A stretch of 7,361 bases of DNA from Deltaproteobacteria bacterium (lineage in GTDB: Bacteria > Desulfobacterota > Syntrophia > Syntrophales > UBA2210): assembly GCA_016934695.1 (NCBI GenBank), contig JAFGSH010000129.1, positions 1 through 7,361 of the forward strand, written 5' to 3'. Positions 5,860 to 7,361 of the stretch are shown piece after piece. Position 1 is the stretch's first letter, and every line of letters starts with the position of its first letter. The notes below the pieces were generated by a model. The model was not told where the DNA came from, ran no database searches, and saw only the letters and a program-made list of their open reading frames with translations. The translations under genes were made by a program, and so were the position numbers.

Positions 5860-7361
5860 TCATCCGGGTGCCACGGTGGAAAAGAAGACCGTGTCACCGT
5901 CCCAGCTGTGAAGGACGTGCGCCTTCGAAGCGATAGACGACGGCAATCGGTCAATCGCGCTCCGCGCAGTATCTTCATCGGCAAATCCCTTTTTCAGGAT
6001 GATATCGAACTGCAGGCCTTCGCGTGCGTTCCAGTGGGGAAAGATCTGTATGGGATCGGTTTTTCCCCGGTAGCTTCTGTACACGGTGTGCGCGTCTTCG
6101 AGATTATCGCGTCGCTCAAGGGCCACCAGGTATCCGCGAAGGGAAGATTCATCCGCGGGGGTCGCCGGGAGCTTGAGCATGGTCCCCGGTTCAATGATGT
6201 CCGGGTTGCCGATGTGCGGATTGGCCTTCCGGACCGAAGCAACACGATCACCGGTGCAATCCGCCCCGTATAATCCCCTGATCACCTTGCAGATAGTCTC
6301 GTCCTTCTTGACAATCAACCATCCCAGCGATTCCGGGTAGGGTTCCGTATGCCCGATCTGCTTCTCTTCAACAGGAATCACTTCCTGCTGTGGAACCTTC
6401 ACGGAGATGGGTGGCGAAGGCTGCTCCCTCTGAGACTTTACGGGAATGGCAACCGCTTCACCGGGTTGCATGACGACCCCCCGTATCGGTTGTGCCGGTT
6501 CCTGAGTAAAGAACAGATTATATCCGAAATCCATCCCGACGACGGTGATCAGTAGACATCCGAGGACGGCGACTGCCGGCATCTTCCACGATTTCCCGGG
6601 GAGTTCTCTCCCACGGGCGCAGGAGCGAGCCAGAAAGAAATCGGCCCGTAATCGGTTCTGTATGATCAGGGCGAGGATAATCCGATGGCACAGTCCGACA
6701 ATCTTCCGCGGATATCCTCCCGTCGCACGATGAATCACCCACAGGGCCGGAAGGGTAAACCGGATATCTTTTTCCGCCTCTTTTTCCCTCGCGTTGTCCA
6801 GGCGAAACCGTATCATTCCCCGTGTATCGGAAAAGCTCAAAGGGCGAAGTTCATACAGGAAGTTGACGCGATCCGCGAATCCCCGGTGAGCCTCGAGGAG
6901 GGGATAAAACTCCTTCTGGGCGAATATGACGATCTGGAGGAGTTTGTGTTCGTTCGTCTCGTAATTGAGAAATTCCCGCAGGATTTCAAGGCAGAATTCC
7001 GGTATCTTCTGCCCCTCGTCTATAATCAGGACAAGCGTTTTCCCCTTTCCGACCCCCTTGTCAAAGAGGCGGTTCTTGATCCTCTCCTTCAGATGCCACT
7101 CCGTCAGATCCGGGCCGACATTTTCTATTCCCAGTATCTCTGCAACGGAACGGAGAAAGTCGATCGATCTGCCGAACGAGGGATCGAGAATCAGGTATGC
7201 ATCGACGTCAGAATCTTCGGCGAATCCGCGTATCATCTGCCGGCAGATCGTCGTCTTTCCTGCCCCCACATCGCCGACAACGATGCTCAAACCGCGACGC
7301 AGACGAATGGACAGCTCCAACTTCTGGAGACACTCCACATGCTGCGGAGACTGGTAAAACA
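5860..7361 (-). CDS. ExeA/GspA/MshM-type AAA ATPase with membrane span, LysM-like and SPOR-like regions (5' end outside window)
   Basis: Partial at its N-terminus: the frame is open to the right edge and encodes FYQSPQHVECLQKLE, matching the start region of ExeA-type ATPases (typically FY-SP-H-EAL), so GTG 7338 is internal and only a short N-terminus is missing. Numbered from that Val as 1: Walker A GDVGAGKTT (22-30), Walker B LVLIIDEGQ (102-110), LLQIVIFAQKEF (133-144), and GGYPRKI (207-213) at the end of the AAA domain. One membrane span lies at about 253-270, placing the rest outside the cytoplasm. A low-complexity Pro/Val/Gln linker (about 280-330) leads to a LysM-like segment (338-391, ending in IIEPGTMLKLP) and a SPOR-like region (about 402-487, starting GYLVALERRDN). 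ExeA with ExeB helps place the secretin across peptidoglycan in Aeromonas; a wall-anchoring role here is inferred. The stop is 76 bases before the pilB GTG, or 13 before TTG 5846. Confidence 0.9.
   Translation of the reverse strand, partial: FYQSPQHVECLQKLELSIRLRRGLSIVVGDVGAGKTTICRQMIRGFAEDSDVDAYLILDPSFGRSIDFLRSVAEILGIENVGPDLTEWHLKERIKNRLFDKGVGKGKTLVLIIDEGQKIPEFCLEILREFLNYETNEHKLLQIVIFAQKEFYPLLEAHRGFADRVNFLYELRPLSFSDTRGMIRFRLDNAREKEAEKDIRFTLPALWVIHRATGGYPRKIVGLCHRIILALIIQNRLRADFFLARSCARGRELPGKSWKMPAVAVLGCLLITVVGMDFGYNLFFTQEPAQPIRGVVMQPGEAVAIPVKSQREQPSPPISVKVPQQEVIPVEEKQIGHTEPYPESLGWLIVKKDETICKVIRGLYGADCTGDRVASVRKANPHIGNPDIIEPGTMLKLPATPADESSLRGYLVALERRDNLEDAHTVYRSYRGKTDPIQIFPHWNAREGLQFDIILKKGFADEDTARSAIDRLPSSIASKAHVLHSWDGDTVFFSTVAPG

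Noticed and set aside
7336..7338. GTG as the start of the ExeA-like protein
   Set aside because: The frame continues upstream to the window edge with residues FYQSPQH that fit the family N-terminus, and no ribosome site precedes the GTG, so it is internal.

Overview
The window looks like bacterial chromosome with moderately high GC content. Every supported gene lies on the minus strand, so transcription runs from high to low coordinates. Gene content suggests a Gram-negative bacterium: a type IV pilus / type II secretion assembly module whose ATPase partner has a predicted extracytoplasmic peptidoglycan-type domain. The iron superoxide dismutase and the Fe-S flavoenzyme fit an anaerobe or facultative organism that meets oxygen. 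A Desulfobacterota-like (former Deltaproteobacteria) origin is my impression only and has not been tested by a search.

Layout in transcription order. (1) 7361-5860: ExeA/GspA/MshM-type AAA ATPase, cut by the right edge, with one membrane span followed by LysM-like and SPOR-like regions. (2) 5783-4077: PilB/GspE/MshE assembly ATPase with two copies of the MshEN cyclic-di-GMP motif. (3) 4055-2838: PilC/GspF/MshG inner-membrane platform protein. These three are closely spaced and probably one operon; no pilin, secretin or peptidase gene is in view. (4) 2837-2773: a 65-base gap with a perfect TATAAT box and a 10-base palindrome, probably a new promoter. (5) 2772-1864: metal-dependent amidohydrolase of the ACMSD-like (COG2159) type. 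(6) 1780-1187: Fe-type superoxide dismutase. (7) 1097-1: Old Yellow Enzyme-type NADH:flavin oxidoreductase with a 4Fe-4S motif, cut by the left edge.

How they work together. Genes 1-3 give the motor, the platform and a probable cell-wall-linked accessory ATPase of a pilus or secretion machine, and the motor carries the signature of a c-di-GMP sensor. Genes 5-7 look like a separate metabolic and oxidative-stress group; their common transcription is inferred from strand and spacing, and a possible weak terminator lies between sodB and the flavoenzyme. No stretch over 300 bases lacks a gene. I saw no tRNA, rRNA, CRISPR array, insertion sequence or phage gene. No clearly undescribed system is evident; the most interesting points are the c-di-GMP motif pair, the domain layout of the ExeA-like protein, and the hairpins placed between cistrons.
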